NCBI GenBank assembly: GCA_016873495.1
Contig: VGXC01000011.1
Location: 1-64,000, forward strand
DNA length: 64,000 bases
Source: Nitrospira sp.
GTDB lineage: Bacteria; Nitrospirota; Nitrospiria; Nitrospirales; Nitrospiraceae
Reading direction: 5' to 3'
The notes below the pieces were generated by a model. That model was not told the origin of the DNA. It did not search any database and saw only the letters and a program-made list of their open reading frames with translations. Position numbers and translations under genes: made by a program. Below are positions 41,990 to 50,164 of the stretch, one piece after another. Position 1 is the stretch's first letter, and each line of letters starts with the position of its first letter.

Positions 41990-42220
41990 ATGCGATTTCG
42001 CAACCCAGCAACCGGCCAGATCGTCGAGATCACCAATCCATTTTTATGGGCACTTCTCTTTGGTCGCTTTTATTGGGCGAAACATGAAGCATGGATCGGT
42101 GTCATATTAGGTGTCCTGGCGGCCTTCATGACATTCGGACTTTCTTGGTTCATTGCCCCTATCTTCGCTCAACTCGTGCTGCGCCATCGGTATCTCCACA
42201 ATGGCTGGCAAGAAGCCTAA
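41990..42220 (+). CDS. Small membrane protein
   Basis: Protein of 76 residues, MRFRNPATGQIVEITNPFLWALLFGRFYWAKHEAW, with one clear hydrophobic helix (VILGVLAAFMTFGLSWFIAPIF) and a weaker one near FLWALLFGRFYW. It resembles small DUF2628-like membrane proteins. ATG 41990 preferred over GTG 41972. It starts 24 bases after the zinc-ribbon gene; such pairs are common in genomes. Confidence 0.65.
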   Translation: MRFRNPATGQIVEITNPFLWALLFGRFYWAKHEAWIGVILGVLAAFMTFGLSWFIAPIFAQLVLRHRYLHNGWQEA

Positions 42221-42330
42221 ATAGGCCCCTCATTCCTCTCCCCCTTCATCCCCCGCTCCCTCACCGGCGACCGGTAGGCCTTGAGGTTGGCGAATAACTG
42301 CCTCGGCTTGGCGGCATCGATCACCTGCGC
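42217..42330 (-). pseudogene. Decayed duplicate of the 3' end of the LOG gene
   Basis: Read on the minus strand it gives VIDAAKPRQLFANLKAYRSPV followed by RERGMKGERNEGPI and a stop. The LOG protein at 43725 ends VIEAKEPEQLLASLQAYRSPV and TERWMKRGES. DNA match is roughly three in four bases over about 95 bases, highest around CACCGGCGACCGGTA. It lies on the far side of the DUF4143 ATPase gene in the same orientation, so the ATPase is bracketed by two LOG ends. Upstream of the Val the similarity fades. Confidence 0.75.
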
Positions 42331-42401
42331 CTGACTGCGGCGAAGTTCTGCGGGTCGGTCGGAAATCCGTGCGGCACGGTCATGAGGCGGATTGTTCTGG
42401 T

Positions 42402-43565
42402 TCAGTCAGCGGACGGCTTGGCTGGGCCGGGCATGACGGCTCGAATCAGGCCTGGAAGACTCGAAATCATGATCGTGAGGTCGTCGGTTCGGCGCGTGTA
42501 GGTCCGCTCCACGTCGTGGGCGACGATGCGAAGGTCGGCCTTCGGATATTGATGCGCGAAGGCTTTGAGGTTGGTCGCGTCCACATCTGCAGCGGACCAC
42601 TTGCACTCCACCGCGATCGGCGGCTTGCCCCGTCGCGAGAGAATCAGGTCGACCTCATGCCCTCGCTTGTCTCGCCAGTAGCCGATGCGACGGGTTTGGA
42701 GGTGCGCGTGCAGTTCGTTGAGGACGAGGTGCTCCCACAACAGACCCAAGTCTTCCGAGCGGAGAGCCTCCCATCCTCGGTACGCACAGACGAATCCCGT
42801 GTCGAACGCATAGACTTTGGGGGCGGCCACGATTTCTGTCGGGCGATGGGTTGAAAACGGGCGCAGCACATGGACGAGATAGGTGGATTCGAGGACGGCG
42901 AGGTAGTTCACGATCGTTTGGCGGCTGACTTCACAGGCGCGGGTAAAGCGCGTGGCCTCGAACAACCCTCCGCTCTGGGCAAACAGGAGCTCGGCGAATC
43001 GTTCGAAGGAATGCCGACGCTCCAAACGGAAGAGCGTCTGCACATCTTTCGCCCAATACGAATCCATCCATTCTTGGAACGCCTGCTCGGGAAGAGGCGA
43101 CGACATGAAGAACGGCGGGAGCCCGCCGTGCAGCAGACGGTGGCGAATGTCGTCATGGCCGAATGGCGCCAAGTCCGCCAAGATCATGGGCGTGAGCCAG
43201 ACGTCGGCTTTCCGGCCCGTCAAGGTGTCGCGAAATTTGGCCGAGGCGCCCAGCACCGATGAGCCGGTCGCGATCACTTTGGTCGTCGGGTAGTGGTCTG
43301 CGGCGATCTTGAGCAACTCGGACGGATTGGCCAGACGGTGGACTTCATCCAGGATGACCCGTCGTCCCCGATGTTGATCAAGAAAGGCCTGCGGATCGTC
43401 CAGCATGCGCCGGATGCGCGGCAGTTCACAGTCAAGGTACTCGCTGTTGGGCAGGGATTGGCAGAGAGACGTTTTCCCCACCCGACGGACACCGGAGAGC
43501 CAGAGCAACGATCGCTTGCCCCAGGCCTGCTCGATTCGCGCTTGCCACCACGTTCGCTGCACCAT
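42402..43565 (-). CDS. AAA_14/DUF4143 ATPase
   Basis: Protein of 387 residues. Walker A GVRRVGKTSL near 25-34, Walker B RVILDEVHRL near 69-78, and sensor ATGSSVLGASAKFRD. The C-terminal DUF4143 part has YRGWEALRSEDLGLLWEHLVLNELHAHLQ and a PD-(D/E)xK-like core HEVDLILSRRGKPPIAVECKWS. Such proteins are numerous, often mobile accessory genes of unclear role (possibly restriction or defence). Flanked by LOG 3'-end copies. Confidence 0.87.
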   Translation of the reverse strand: MVQRTWWQARIEQAWGKRSLLWLSGVRRVGKTSLCQSLPNSEYLDCELPRIRRMLDDPQAFLDQHRGRRVILDEVHRLANPSELLKIAADHYPTTKVIATGSSVLGASAKFRDTLTGRKADVWLTPMILADLAPFGHDDIRHRLLHGGLPPFFMSSPLPEQAFQEWMDSYWAKDVQTLFRLERRHSFERFAELLFAQSGGLFEATRFTRACEVSRQTIVNYLAVLESTYLVHVLRPFSTHRPTEIVAAPKVYAFDTGFVCAYRGWEALRSEDLGLLWEHLVLNELHAHLQTRRIGYWRDKRGHEVDLILSRRGKPPIAVECKWSAADVDATNLKAFAHQYPKADLRIVAHDVERTYTRRTDDLTIMISSLPGLIRAVMPGPAKPSAD

Positions 43566-43573
43566 CGGCGTCT

Positions 43574-43602
43574 AGCTTAGCGTAAAGTGATGCCAAACGC
43601 AA
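43574..43602 (-). promoter_or_regulatory. Promoter of the DUF4143 gene with overlapping dyad
   Basis: Minus strand TTGCGT (43602-43597), 17 bases, TAAGCT (43579-43574), only 8 bases before the ATG with no Shine-Dalgarno sequence. An inverted repeat AAACGC...GCGTTT (43595-43616) covers the -35, so autorepression is plausible. Confidence 0.5.
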
Positions 43603-43724
43603 ATTTGATGGCGTTTAGATTTTTTTCCAGCAGGTGACTTTCCTCTTTCGGCCAGGCCGGCGGTAGAGCGGGCGGAGAGGTTGTCGGATTCCAGCAGTCG
43701 CTTCCCTGCACTGTGTGCCGGTAC

Positions 43725-44306
43725 TCAGCTCTCTCCCCTCTTCATCCATCTTTCCGTCACCGGCGACCGGTAAGCCTGAAGGCTGGCGAGTAACTGCTCT
43801 GGCTCCTTGGCTTCGATCACCAGGGTTCCCATGGTCTGACTCAGAAATCCCTCGGCCACTTGCCGGTCGAGTTGGGCGAGCAGGGGATCGTAGAACCCGG
43901 CGACGTTTAAGAGCCCGCAAGGCTTCCGGTGCAGGCCCAGTTGCGCCCAGGTGACCACTTCGCAGAATTCCTCCAAGGTGCCATATCCGCCGGGCAGGGC
44001 GATAAAGGCGTCGGACAGTTCCGCCATTAGGGCCTTGCGTTCGTGCATGGAGCGGACGACCCGGAGGTCGGTGACGCGGGGATGGGCGATTTCCTGGATG
44101 GTCAGGGCATGGGGAATGACGCCGGTCACTGTTCCTCCTGCGTCCAAGACCGCATCGGCCAGGAGTTTCATCAGCCCGATCCCGCCCCCTCCATAGATCA
44201 GCCCGATCCCTTCGCGGGCCAGCAAACCGCCCAAGGCCTTGGCTGCCTCTGCATAGGCGGGACTGGTGCCTTCCCTGGAGCCGCAAAAGACGCAGATCCG
44301 CTTCAT
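43725..44306 (-). CDS. LOG-family (TIGR00730) nucleotide 5'-monophosphate phosphoribohydrolase
   Basis: Protein of 193 residues: RICVFCGSREGTSPAYAEAAKALGGLLAREGIGLIYGGGGIGLMKLLADAVLDAGG, MHERKALMAELSDAFIALPGGYGTLEEFCEVVTWAQLGLH. The PGGxGTxxE motif and catalytic Arg are present. Family members release the base from AMP or cytokinin nucleotides. A decayed duplicate of its last 35 codons is at 42217. The 160 bases between it and the ATPase ATG hold only the ATPase promoter. Confidence 0.9.
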   Translation of the reverse strand: MKRICVFCGSREGTSPAYAEAAKALGGLLAREGIGLIYGGGGIGLMKLLADAVLDAGGTVTGVIPHALTIQEIAHPRVTDLRVVRSMHERKALMAELSDAFIALPGGYGTLEEFCEVVTWAQLGLHRKPCGLLNVAGFYDPLLAQLDRQVAEGFLSQTMGTLVIEAKEPEQLLASLQAYRSPVTERWMKRGES

Positions 44307-44360
44307 GGATGTGCCGTAGAAACTGAAAAGAGGTTATGGAGAAGCACAGTCGGGGAGAGA

Positions 44361-44807
44361 CTATGTGAGTTTGGCGCGGACCAGGTCGCTGATCTGTTTG
44401 CCGTCCACCGTCTGGCCGGCCAGCTTGGCCATGACGGCTTTCATGACGGTGCCCATGTCCTTGGGCGAGGTGGCGCCGGTCTCCTGGATCGCCGCCGAGA
44501 CCGCCTGCGCGATTTCGTCCGCCGAGAGAGCCTTGGGCAGGTAGGCTTCGATGATGGCGATCTCTTTGAGCTCTTTGCCGGCCAGATCGTCCCGCTTGGC
44601 TTTCTGATACTGCTCAACCGACTCTTTGCGCTGCTTGATCAGCGTCGTCATGATGCGGCTGAGGTCCGCGTCGTCCAGGTCCTTCTTGAGTTCGATCTCC
44701 TTGTTCAGCGCCGCGGCCTTGATCATGCGGATCACGTCCATGCGGAGCTGGTCCTTGCTCTTCATGGCTTGCTTGAGGTCTTCCGAGAGGCGGTCGAACA
44801 GCGACAT
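44361..44807 (-). CDS. GatB/YqeY-domain protein
   Basis: Protein of 148 residues, all helical: SLFDRLSEDLKQAMKSKDQLRMDVIRMIKAA, then TLIKQRKESVEQYQKAKRDDLAGKELKEIAIIEAYLPKALS and GTVMKAVMAKLAGQTVDGKQISDLVRAKL. Free-standing YqeY resembles the tRNA-binding tail of GatB; its own function is not settled. In other genomes it usually follows rpsU. Confidence 0.9.
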   Translation of the reverse strand: MSLFDRLSEDLKQAMKSKDQLRMDVIRMIKAAALNKEIELKKDLDDADLSRIMTTLIKQRKESVEQYQKAKRDDLAGKELKEIAIIEAYLPKALSADEIAQAVSAAIQETGATSPKDMGTVMKAVMAKLAGQTVDGKQISDLVRAKLT

Positions 44808-44818
44808 GGACGTCTCCT

Positions 44819-45814
44819 TCAGTGTGACGACGCCGACGTATCGCCCGGGCAGGTCCCTGGCGTCATGTAGAGCAGATAGTTGCCCATACCATGCCCCTCC
44901 TCCGGGTTGTGCAAGGGACGATGGTAGACCATGGTCATCTCATAGTCGTCCTTGGTGTTCACGGAAAAGCCGCGATCGTCTTTGAAGACTTGATGGGGTT
45001 GGAAGGCCCGGAAGTTGCCGTCCAGTTCGACGTCCGGCACGGTCCGGAGCAGCGTCTTCTTGGTGGTCTTGTTGTCCAGCGCGATCAGCAGCAATTGATC
45101 GTGGCCGTGGGGGTAGGCGAACTTCACGCAGCCGTCCATGTTGAACTTGAGCGGAGCCGACTGCACCTGCAAGCCTGGGTTGATGATGATCCCCTCGTCG
45201 GTCTGGTTGGGGCCCCGTTGATCGAACTTGCTGTAACAGACGACGTTGACGCCGACCTGATACACGTCCATGTCCTGCACGGGCGCCCCTTCCGGGGCCA
45301 GCTCGATCGTGAAGGTGGCCATGACGTCCTTGGTGGGCAGGGCCTTGTGGTAGAAGGCCACCACGACCATCAGCTTCTTGTCCTTTTCAAGCCTGACCCC
45401 GTAGCCGGCGGGAAACTTCGTTTCGGTCATTTCCATGCCGGCGCCGGCAAAGAACAGCGGCTCGCCCGGACAGGACACGCTGTCCTTGTCGAGGTTCATC
45501 AGCAGGACGTGGTGGAGCCACTGGCGCGGCAGGGGCTTCCCGTCCTTCGTGAAGATGGCCGACTTGTAGCCGATCATATGGCGATCCTTGACGACCTGAA
45601 AGATATGTTTGGGGATGCTGGCGGCCAGGTCGCCGTCGTGGCCGGTCGGCAGGTCCATCGGCCCGAAGGTGAGGGTCAGAGTATTGCCCTCCAGGGTGAC
45701 CGTAGTTTTTTCTTCCAGAGAGGGGGCGTGTCCACCGTGCTGGTGGTTGCCGTCTGCCAGCGCGGGGCCGGCCACAATCAGGCTGAGCATTAGTGTTAGG
45801 GTAACCAGCTTCAT
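44819..45814 (-). CDS. Exported copper-monooxygenase-like (PHM-fold) protein
   Basis: Protein of 331 residues with a signal peptide (LMLSLIVAGPALA) followed by NHQHGGH. The rest follows the type-II, ascorbate-dependent copper monooxygenase layout. WLHHVLLMNLD has the His pair. CPGEPLFFAGAGMEMTETKFPAGYGVRLEKDKKLMVVVAFYH matches the second-domain start ending in a His. FAYPHGHDQLLLIAL offers H-x-H, and GMGNYLLYM offers the Met ligand. A real enzyme is possible, but similarity is distant. SD GAGGAG upstream. Downstream of a TPR protein gene. Confidence 0.6.
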   Translation of the reverse strand: MKLVTLTLMLSLIVAGPALADGNHQHGGHAPSLEEKTTVTLEGNTLTLTFGPMDLPTGHDGDLAASIPKHIFQVVKDRHMIGYKSAIFTKDGKPLPRQWLHHVLLMNLDKDSVSCPGEPLFFAGAGMEMTETKFPAGYGVRLEKDKKLMVVVAFYHKALPTKDVMATFTIELAPEGAPVQDMDVYQVGVNVVCYSKFDQRGPNQTDEGIIINPGLQVQSAPLKFNMDGCVKFAYPHGHDQLLLIALDNKTTKKTLLRTVPDVELDGNFRAFQPHQVFKDDRGFSVNTKDDYEMTMVYHRPLHNPEEGHGMGNYLLYMTPGTCPGDTSASSH

Positions 45815-45846
45815 AGGTTAGGAACTCCTCGTGTGAGACCGTTCGC

Positions 45847-46572
45847 TTACTTGGCGTTGGCTCCGACAGATTCTCCCGGCTTCAACGTGGCCAGGAGTTT
45901 TTCCGCTTCTGGACGGTACCGGCGGGCCCAGGCATAGGCGTCGCTCGGATGGTCCATCGCGATGATCGCTTGAAGTTCGCGTTTCGCCGAATCCGGGTCG
46001 CGGCGTTTGACGTACATCTTGGCCAAGTCCAGCCGGGCATGGGAATAGCTGGGGTCGATGGACACGGCTTTCTTCAGGTAGTCGAGGGCGACGGCTTGGT
46101 TGCCGCCCAGGAACTGGGGCAATTCTTCCAGCATCATGCCGGCCATGTGGAGCGCGGCCACGTGATCCTTTTGCAGCTCCAGCGCTCGCTTTGCATGGGT
46201 CTTGATGTCGTCCAGCGCCATGAGTGAGGCGGCGATGCCCTTCGTATCCGCGGCGCTGCCCATGTTGGCGGCGTAAAGGTAGTGCGCCTCCGCATTTTTG
46301 TCATCCAGTTCTATGGCGCGCTTGGCGAGGCGCGCGCCTTCCTCGAAAGCCGCCAACTTCCGCGGCTTCTCGGTGTAGAGCTCTTCGCCGATGTCGAGGT
46401 AGAGGCCGGCCAATTGGATGAGCAGCTTGGGGTCTGAGGACTCCTGGGCCTTGGCGTCCAGGAGTAGTTTCAGGTCCTTCTCCAACGACTGGGGATAATC
46501 GGGCGGCGGCGCCGGCGGTTGAGCGGCCGACGGGAGCGCCAGCCACACAAGCAGCGTGCAGACGAGGAGCAA
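45847..46572 (-). CDS. Exported TPR protein
   Basis: Protein of 241 residues with a signal-like N-terminus (LLVCTLLVWLALPSAAQ); TTG start, since no ATG is available before the hydrophobic core. The rest is helical repeats: ARLAKRAIELDDKNAEAHYLYAANMG, HAKRALELQKDHVAALHMAGMMLEELPQFLGGNQAVALDYLKKAVSIDPSYSHARLDLAKMYV. The G-G-N-Q loop resembles TatT/RMD-type TPR proteins. Separated by 32 bases from the copper-monooxygenase-like gene, so likely coexpressed. Confidence 0.75.
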   Translation of the reverse strand: MLLVCTLLVWLALPSAAQPPAPPPDYPQSLEKDLKLLLDAKAQESSDPKLLIQLAGLYLDIGEELYTEKPRKLAAFEEGARLAKRAIELDDKNAEAHYLYAANMGSAADTKGIAASLMALDDIKTHAKRALELQKDHVAALHMAGMMLEELPQFLGGNQAVALDYLKKAVSIDPSYSHARLDLAKMYVKRRDPDSAKRELQAIIAMDHPSDAYAWARRYRPEAEKLLATLKPGESVGANAK

Positions 46573-46656
46573 CCTCAGCGAACAAGGTCCGGGACTGGTG
46601 GGGGCTGGTTTTATATTGCGCTCCGGCTGCCGAGTGTCAACGAGACGGTCGGTTCC

Positions 46657-47184
46657 TTACTTCAAAGACGGAAACGCCTGGTTGCTGCTCGATGTGCCCG
46701 GTGTGATGGACACCTCGCTGCGGAAGGACTCATGGAACGTCACCAGCATCCACTGTCCGTTGCGCCGCTCCATGATGCCGGTCTCGCGCAGGGGGAGGAG
46801 CATCCGCACTTCCTCTTTGCCGCTGCCGAGGTAGCGAATGTAGTCCAGCTCCATCGAAAACCAGGCGGTCTCGCCGCGCGTCCAGACCTTCAGCTCGGTG
46901 ATCGGAATCTCGATGCGCATGGCGTCCTTGAACTCGGTCTCCATGTCGCGGGAAAAGTCCGCCCACCCGACGTATTTTCGCCCTTCGATTGTGTAACTCA
47001 CGATATCGTCGTCATGAGCCATGAACTTGGCAATCGTGGCCATATCCTTGTTCTCGTTCGCCCGCACCAGCGCCCGCAGGACGCCTTCCGGAGTCGTGAA
47101 ATCAGCCGTATAGCCGGTCGTTGCACAGAGCAGGATGAGAACAGAGAGGGCAATTAAGGTTCGGGTTCGGCAGGTCGGGAACAT
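46657..47184 (-). CDS. Exported SnoaL/NTF2-like protein
   Basis: Protein of 175 residues from ATG 47184 with a signal peptide (LIALSVLILLCATTGYTA). The mature part is a SnoaL-3-type cone: DFTTPEGVLRALVRANENKDMATIAKFMAHDDDIVSYTIEGRKYVGWADFSRDMETEF, AWFSMELDYIRY, NGQWMLVTFHES. The fold is clear, the ligand unknown. Confidence 0.75.
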   Translation of the reverse strand: MFPTCRTRTLIALSVLILLCATTGYTADFTTPEGVLRALVRANENKDMATIAKFMAHDDDIVSYTIEGRKYVGWADFSRDMETEFKDAMRIEIPITELKVWTRGETAWFSMELDYIRYLGSGKEEVRMLLPLRETGIMERRNGQWMLVTFHESFRSEVSITPGTSSSNQAFPSLK

Positions 47185-47391
47185 CAAGAGCCTCCGTCGG
47201 CGGGCTCAAGGAGGCCCTCAAGATGGCTTCACGTTACACGCGGGCGCGGTCCCTTGTCAATGGGTTGCAGCTGTTCGGGACTGGATGGTGAGGAGCGGAC
47301 GGGGCGCTGGCAAGTCCGAGGCAGGTGTTGCATAATAGTCCCGCTGGGCTTGGGTATCGCATTGCGCATGGCAATTGAAGGAGGAAGCGTC

Positions 47392-47586
47392 ATGGACAGA
47401 GCGGAGCGTCTGATCGGACTGTTGGCCACGGCGGTGATGCTTGGAAGTCTGTCGCTCGTCGGTTGCGCAGCGCCTCCCCCGCCGATCCCCCAGAAGGACA
47501 TACGGAACCATGCCGATCAATTCAACGAGAAGATGAAGCAGGAGGAAGGGGAGAAGGGGCAGCCGCCCCACGGCATGATGCACTAA
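47392..47586 (+). CDS. Small lipoprotein
   Basis: Protein of 64 residues: MDRAERLIGLLATAVMLGSLSLVGCAAPPPPIPQ. Lipobox LSLVGC, then a Pro-rich stretch, a short charged helix and a His/Met-rich end (PPHGMMH). ATG 47392 has GAAGGAGGA 6 bases upstream. Not recognised. Confidence 0.65.
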   Translation: MDRAERLIGLLATAVMLGSLSLVGCAAPPPPIPQKDIRNHADQFNEKMKQEEGEKGQPPHGMMH

Positions 47587-47607
47587 CCCGGTCTGAATCG
47601 CCCAGGG

Positions 47608-48984
47608 TTATGCTTCCCCGCCGCGCTCACGTTTGGCGAGCGCTTCGCTGAGCGGTTTGACGAAGGGCAATTTCGTGAGGAGTTGCCGGTGCGAGATCGA
47701 TTCGACCGCGCGCGCTTCGCCGAAGGTCCCCAGTAACGTGAGGGACACGATCAGCCGGAGGAGACCGGAGAGGAAAAAGACCATCGGTAAATTCGAGGCC
47801 AGATGCACGTTCACGCCGGCCCAATGAATTTCCGCAGGCGTCACGGTTGCCAACCAGCCACCTATCATGGCGCCGACGAACCAGCCGATAGCGTTGATCG
47901 TATGCCAGACCGCGACGCCTTTCGCCCGGTCTTCCGCGCGCACGGCGTCGAAGACGTAATTCTGAAGACCGAGCGCGAGACCCGCCCAGACGATGCCTCC
48001 CAATAAATTTACGAGGACGAGGAACGCCAGGTTGGTGGAGAGCAGGTAGAGCATGGGCAACACCGGCACCGCGAGCCCGGTCACCACCATGAGCTTTTTG
48101 TTCCCATACCGATCGCTGATCGCGCCCCAGGGTTTGAGCGTGAGGAACTGTCCCAGGACGCCGGCCGCCAGCCAGGTTCCATATTCCAGATAGGTGAAGT
48201 GCAGGTCCCGGATCATATAAATCACAAAATAGGGACCGGCGATCAGAACGCAGACGTGCATGAGACCGGAAAACAGCAGAAACCGCTTGAAGTTCACGCT
48301 GCGCTCGTGGCGTAAAAAGTCCAGGACGTGCACCTCCGCTTCGCGCGTGGAGGCCGCTGTGGCCTCGTCGATGCGGGCCAGGGCGGAGGTGGAGCCGGCC
48401 CTGGCTGCGGCAGCCAGGAGGAAAATGACGGCGAATCCGGCCCAGGGCCAGGGATTGTCCTGGGTCTGGACCGATTGGAGAATCAGCCCGGCCAGGCAGA
48501 GGGCCGAGAAGTTGGTGACGGCCATGATTTTAGCCCGGCGGGCGAAATAGGCTCCGCGCTCGTTGGGTTCAAGCAAATCCGTGATAAGGCTGTGCCAGGC
48601 CGGCACGATGAAATGGCCCAAGGCGAAATAAACCACTGCGCAGGCAATCAGCAACCAGGCTCCGTATTCGGGAACCATGAGAGGCAGAGCCACGAGCGGC
48701 AACCAAAAGAACGTCTGACTGCCGGCGCCCGCCAGTATGATCGTCTTGCGGTGCCGGAGTCGGTTCAGCACTTTGACCGAGATCAACTGGGCCCAGGTTC
48801 CCACCAGCTGGGGAAGGGCCGACAGCAGCCCGATCTGCAAAGGGGTGGCATGGAGAAGCAGGGCGAAGGCGGAGAGATAGTTCTCCCCGCCGCCTTGCAC
48901 GGCGGCGTAAAAGGCTCCGTCGCGAAGGCCGGCGCGCCGGCTTTGTTCTCGTATGTCGTATTGGTCGTCCGTCGTGTTACTCAT
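47608..48984 (-). CDS. MFS transporter
   Basis: Protein of 458 residues from ATG 48984, with about twelve membrane helices in two halves. SAFALLLHATPLQIGLLSALPQLVGTWAQL starts the first half; KPWGAISDRYGNKKLMVVTGLAVPVLPMLYLLS holds the inter-helix motif of the second half. The N-terminal segment RRAGLRDGAFYAAVQGGGENYLSAF is typical of a subgroup of uncharacterised permeases. Substrate unknown. Confidence 0.87.
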   Translation of the reverse strand: MSNTTDDQYDIREQSRRAGLRDGAFYAAVQGGGENYLSAFALLLHATPLQIGLLSALPQLVGTWAQLISVKVLNRLRHRKTIILAGAGSQTFFWLPLVALPLMVPEYGAWLLIACAVVYFALGHFIVPAWHSLITDLLEPNERGAYFARRAKIMAVTNFSALCLAGLILQSVQTQDNPWPWAGFAVIFLLAAAARAGSTSALARIDEATAASTREAEVHVLDFLRHERSVNFKRFLLFSGLMHVCVLIAGPYFVIYMIRDLHFTYLEYGTWLAAGVLGQFLTLKPWGAISDRYGNKKLMVVTGLAVPVLPMLYLLSTNLAFLVLVNLLGGIVWAGLALGLQNYVFDAVRAEDRAKGVAVWHTINAIGWFVGAMIGGWLATVTPAEIHWAGVNVHLASNLPMVFFLSGLLRLIVSLTLLGTFGEARAVESISHRQLLTKLPFVKPLSEALAKRERGGEA

Positions 48985-49110
48985 CCGGTCTTCCACTGTG
49001 CCATGAGCCGTGAAGGAGGGCGCATTCGATGGTGCGCGGCCGACTCTGCGGAGGGCGAAGAACCGACTGGTATTATTATAGCAGAGGGTGTTCGCCGTCG
49101 GTGGCGACAG

Positions 49111-49139
49111 TTGCAATGCACACCCTCTTGCAGTAGGCT
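49111..49139 (+). promoter_or_regulatory. Promoter with -10 box 6 bases from the ATG
   Basis: TTGCAA (49111-49116), 17 bases, TAGGCT (49134-49139), then ATTTTT and the ATG at 49146. Transcription would start at or next to the A of the ATG. No Shine-Dalgarno sequence. Confidence 0.45.
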
Positions 49140-49145
49140 ATTTTT

Positions 49146-49805
49146 ATGAAGGGAATCGGGGTTGCGAGGCTTTGCATGCTCGGAAGAGGGGCGAATCGGC
49201 TGCCCGCGTTGGCGCTTGTGTGCGCCTTCATAGCAGGCGGGGCGGGGGCGGTCGAGTCGCGCGAGTTGCTGGCTCCAAAGGAACAAGCGGATACGTCCGT
49301 GGACGAGACCAAGATGCCATCCCTGGACCTGCAGAAGCGCAATGTGCCGCAATCGCTGTTCACCTGGATTGTCATGGCCAAGGGGTATGAAGTGGAGTGG
49401 GACACGTTCGGCCGCAAGGGCTGGTACACTCAGGACCCCCGCCTGAAGCCGGTCGAGCCGGGCACGTCCGTGTTTCCTCCGGATACCCCGTCTATCTATA
49501 TCGTGTTTGAAGTGCCTCCGCTGGAAGATCCCGCGACATTCGGCGCGATATGGTTTTTGGAGGATGCCCAGGGTAAATTGTCGGAACAGCCGGTGGGGAA
49601 GGATTCCCTGTTCGTGCCCTGGCACGAGAAACAGGGATTTTTGGAATTGAAGAAGCCGGTCGATGGGTGGAAGCAGGGCTCCTATCTGGTGAAGATCTTC
49701 ATCAGCCCGGAGGGGCAACAGTCGTTCCATGCGGTCAATCAGGTCGGGACCATGCGCTTCCAGATCAGCGACCAGCCCGCCAAGTCCGCCGCTCCTCCCA
49801 AGTAA
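49146..49805 (+). CDS. Exported hypothetical protein
   Basis: Protein of 219 residues with a signal peptide (LPALALVCAFIAGGAGAVE). The mature part is beta-rich: QSLFTWIVMAKGYEVEWDTFGRKGWYTQDPRLKPVEPGTSVFPPDTPSIYIVFEVPP and MRFQISDQPA at the end, as in periplasmic Ig-like domains. No family recognised. The mRNA appears leaderless. Confidence 0.65.
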   Translation: MKGIGVARLCMLGRGANRLPALALVCAFIAGGAGAVESRELLAPKEQADTSVDETKMPSLDLQKRNVPQSLFTWIVMAKGYEVEWDTFGRKGWYTQDPRLKPVEPGTSVFPPDTPSIYIVFEVPPLEDPATFGAIWFLEDAQGKLSEQPVGKDSLFVPWHEKQGFLELKKPVDGWKQGSYLVKIFISPEGQQSFHAVNQVGTMRFQISDQPAKSAAPPK

Positions 49806-49837
49806 TCTTCATCTTGCAGCGGAAATAGCGAGGCGTT

Positions 49838-50113
49838 ATGCCGATGTATGAATACATGGCGGAGCGGTGCCTGCGTCAGCCGCCTTGTGCGCGGCGCAAG
49901 GAATATCTGCAGCGCATGACCGAGGCGAGTTTGACCGCCTGTCGGGAATGCGGCGCGCCGATCACGAGGATCTTTTCTTCCTTTGCCGCCCGGTCGGGAG
50001 CCGTGGGGGGCTCGTCTCCGGATCCGACCCCCTTGAACATCACGGGCATGCCGGCTCCGTCGAATATGGGAGATGGCGCGGGCGGCGAGGGGCCCTGCGG
50101 GCACGAGCATTGA
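49838..50113 (+). CDS. FmdB-like protein with degenerate zinc ribbon
   Basis: Protein of 91 residues starting MPMYEYMAERCLRQPPCARRKEYLQRM. The family start M-P-x-Y-E-Y is kept, but the usual C-x-x-C knuckle is replaced by C-x5-C in an expanded loop. The second knuckle CRECGAPITRIFSSFA is normal. Gly/Pro/Ser-rich tail with GPCGHEH. Paralogue of the protein at 4744. Zinc binding may be altered. Confidence 0.7.
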   Translation: MPMYEYMAERCLRQPPCARRKEYLQRMTEASLTACRECGAPITRIFSSFAARSGAVGGSSPDPTPLNITGMPAPSNMGDGAGGEGPCGHEH

Positions 50114-50164
50114 GCTGCGAAGAGCTGATGGCAAATAGCTGATGGCCGGCCGCTGGAGGATTAA

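Noticed and set aside
41358-43565. Integrative element at tRNA-Ala
   Set aside because: No integrase and no repeat of the tRNA 3' end was found downstream. The tRNA-linked repeats are the structured element, which also follows tRNA-Pro where no island exists.
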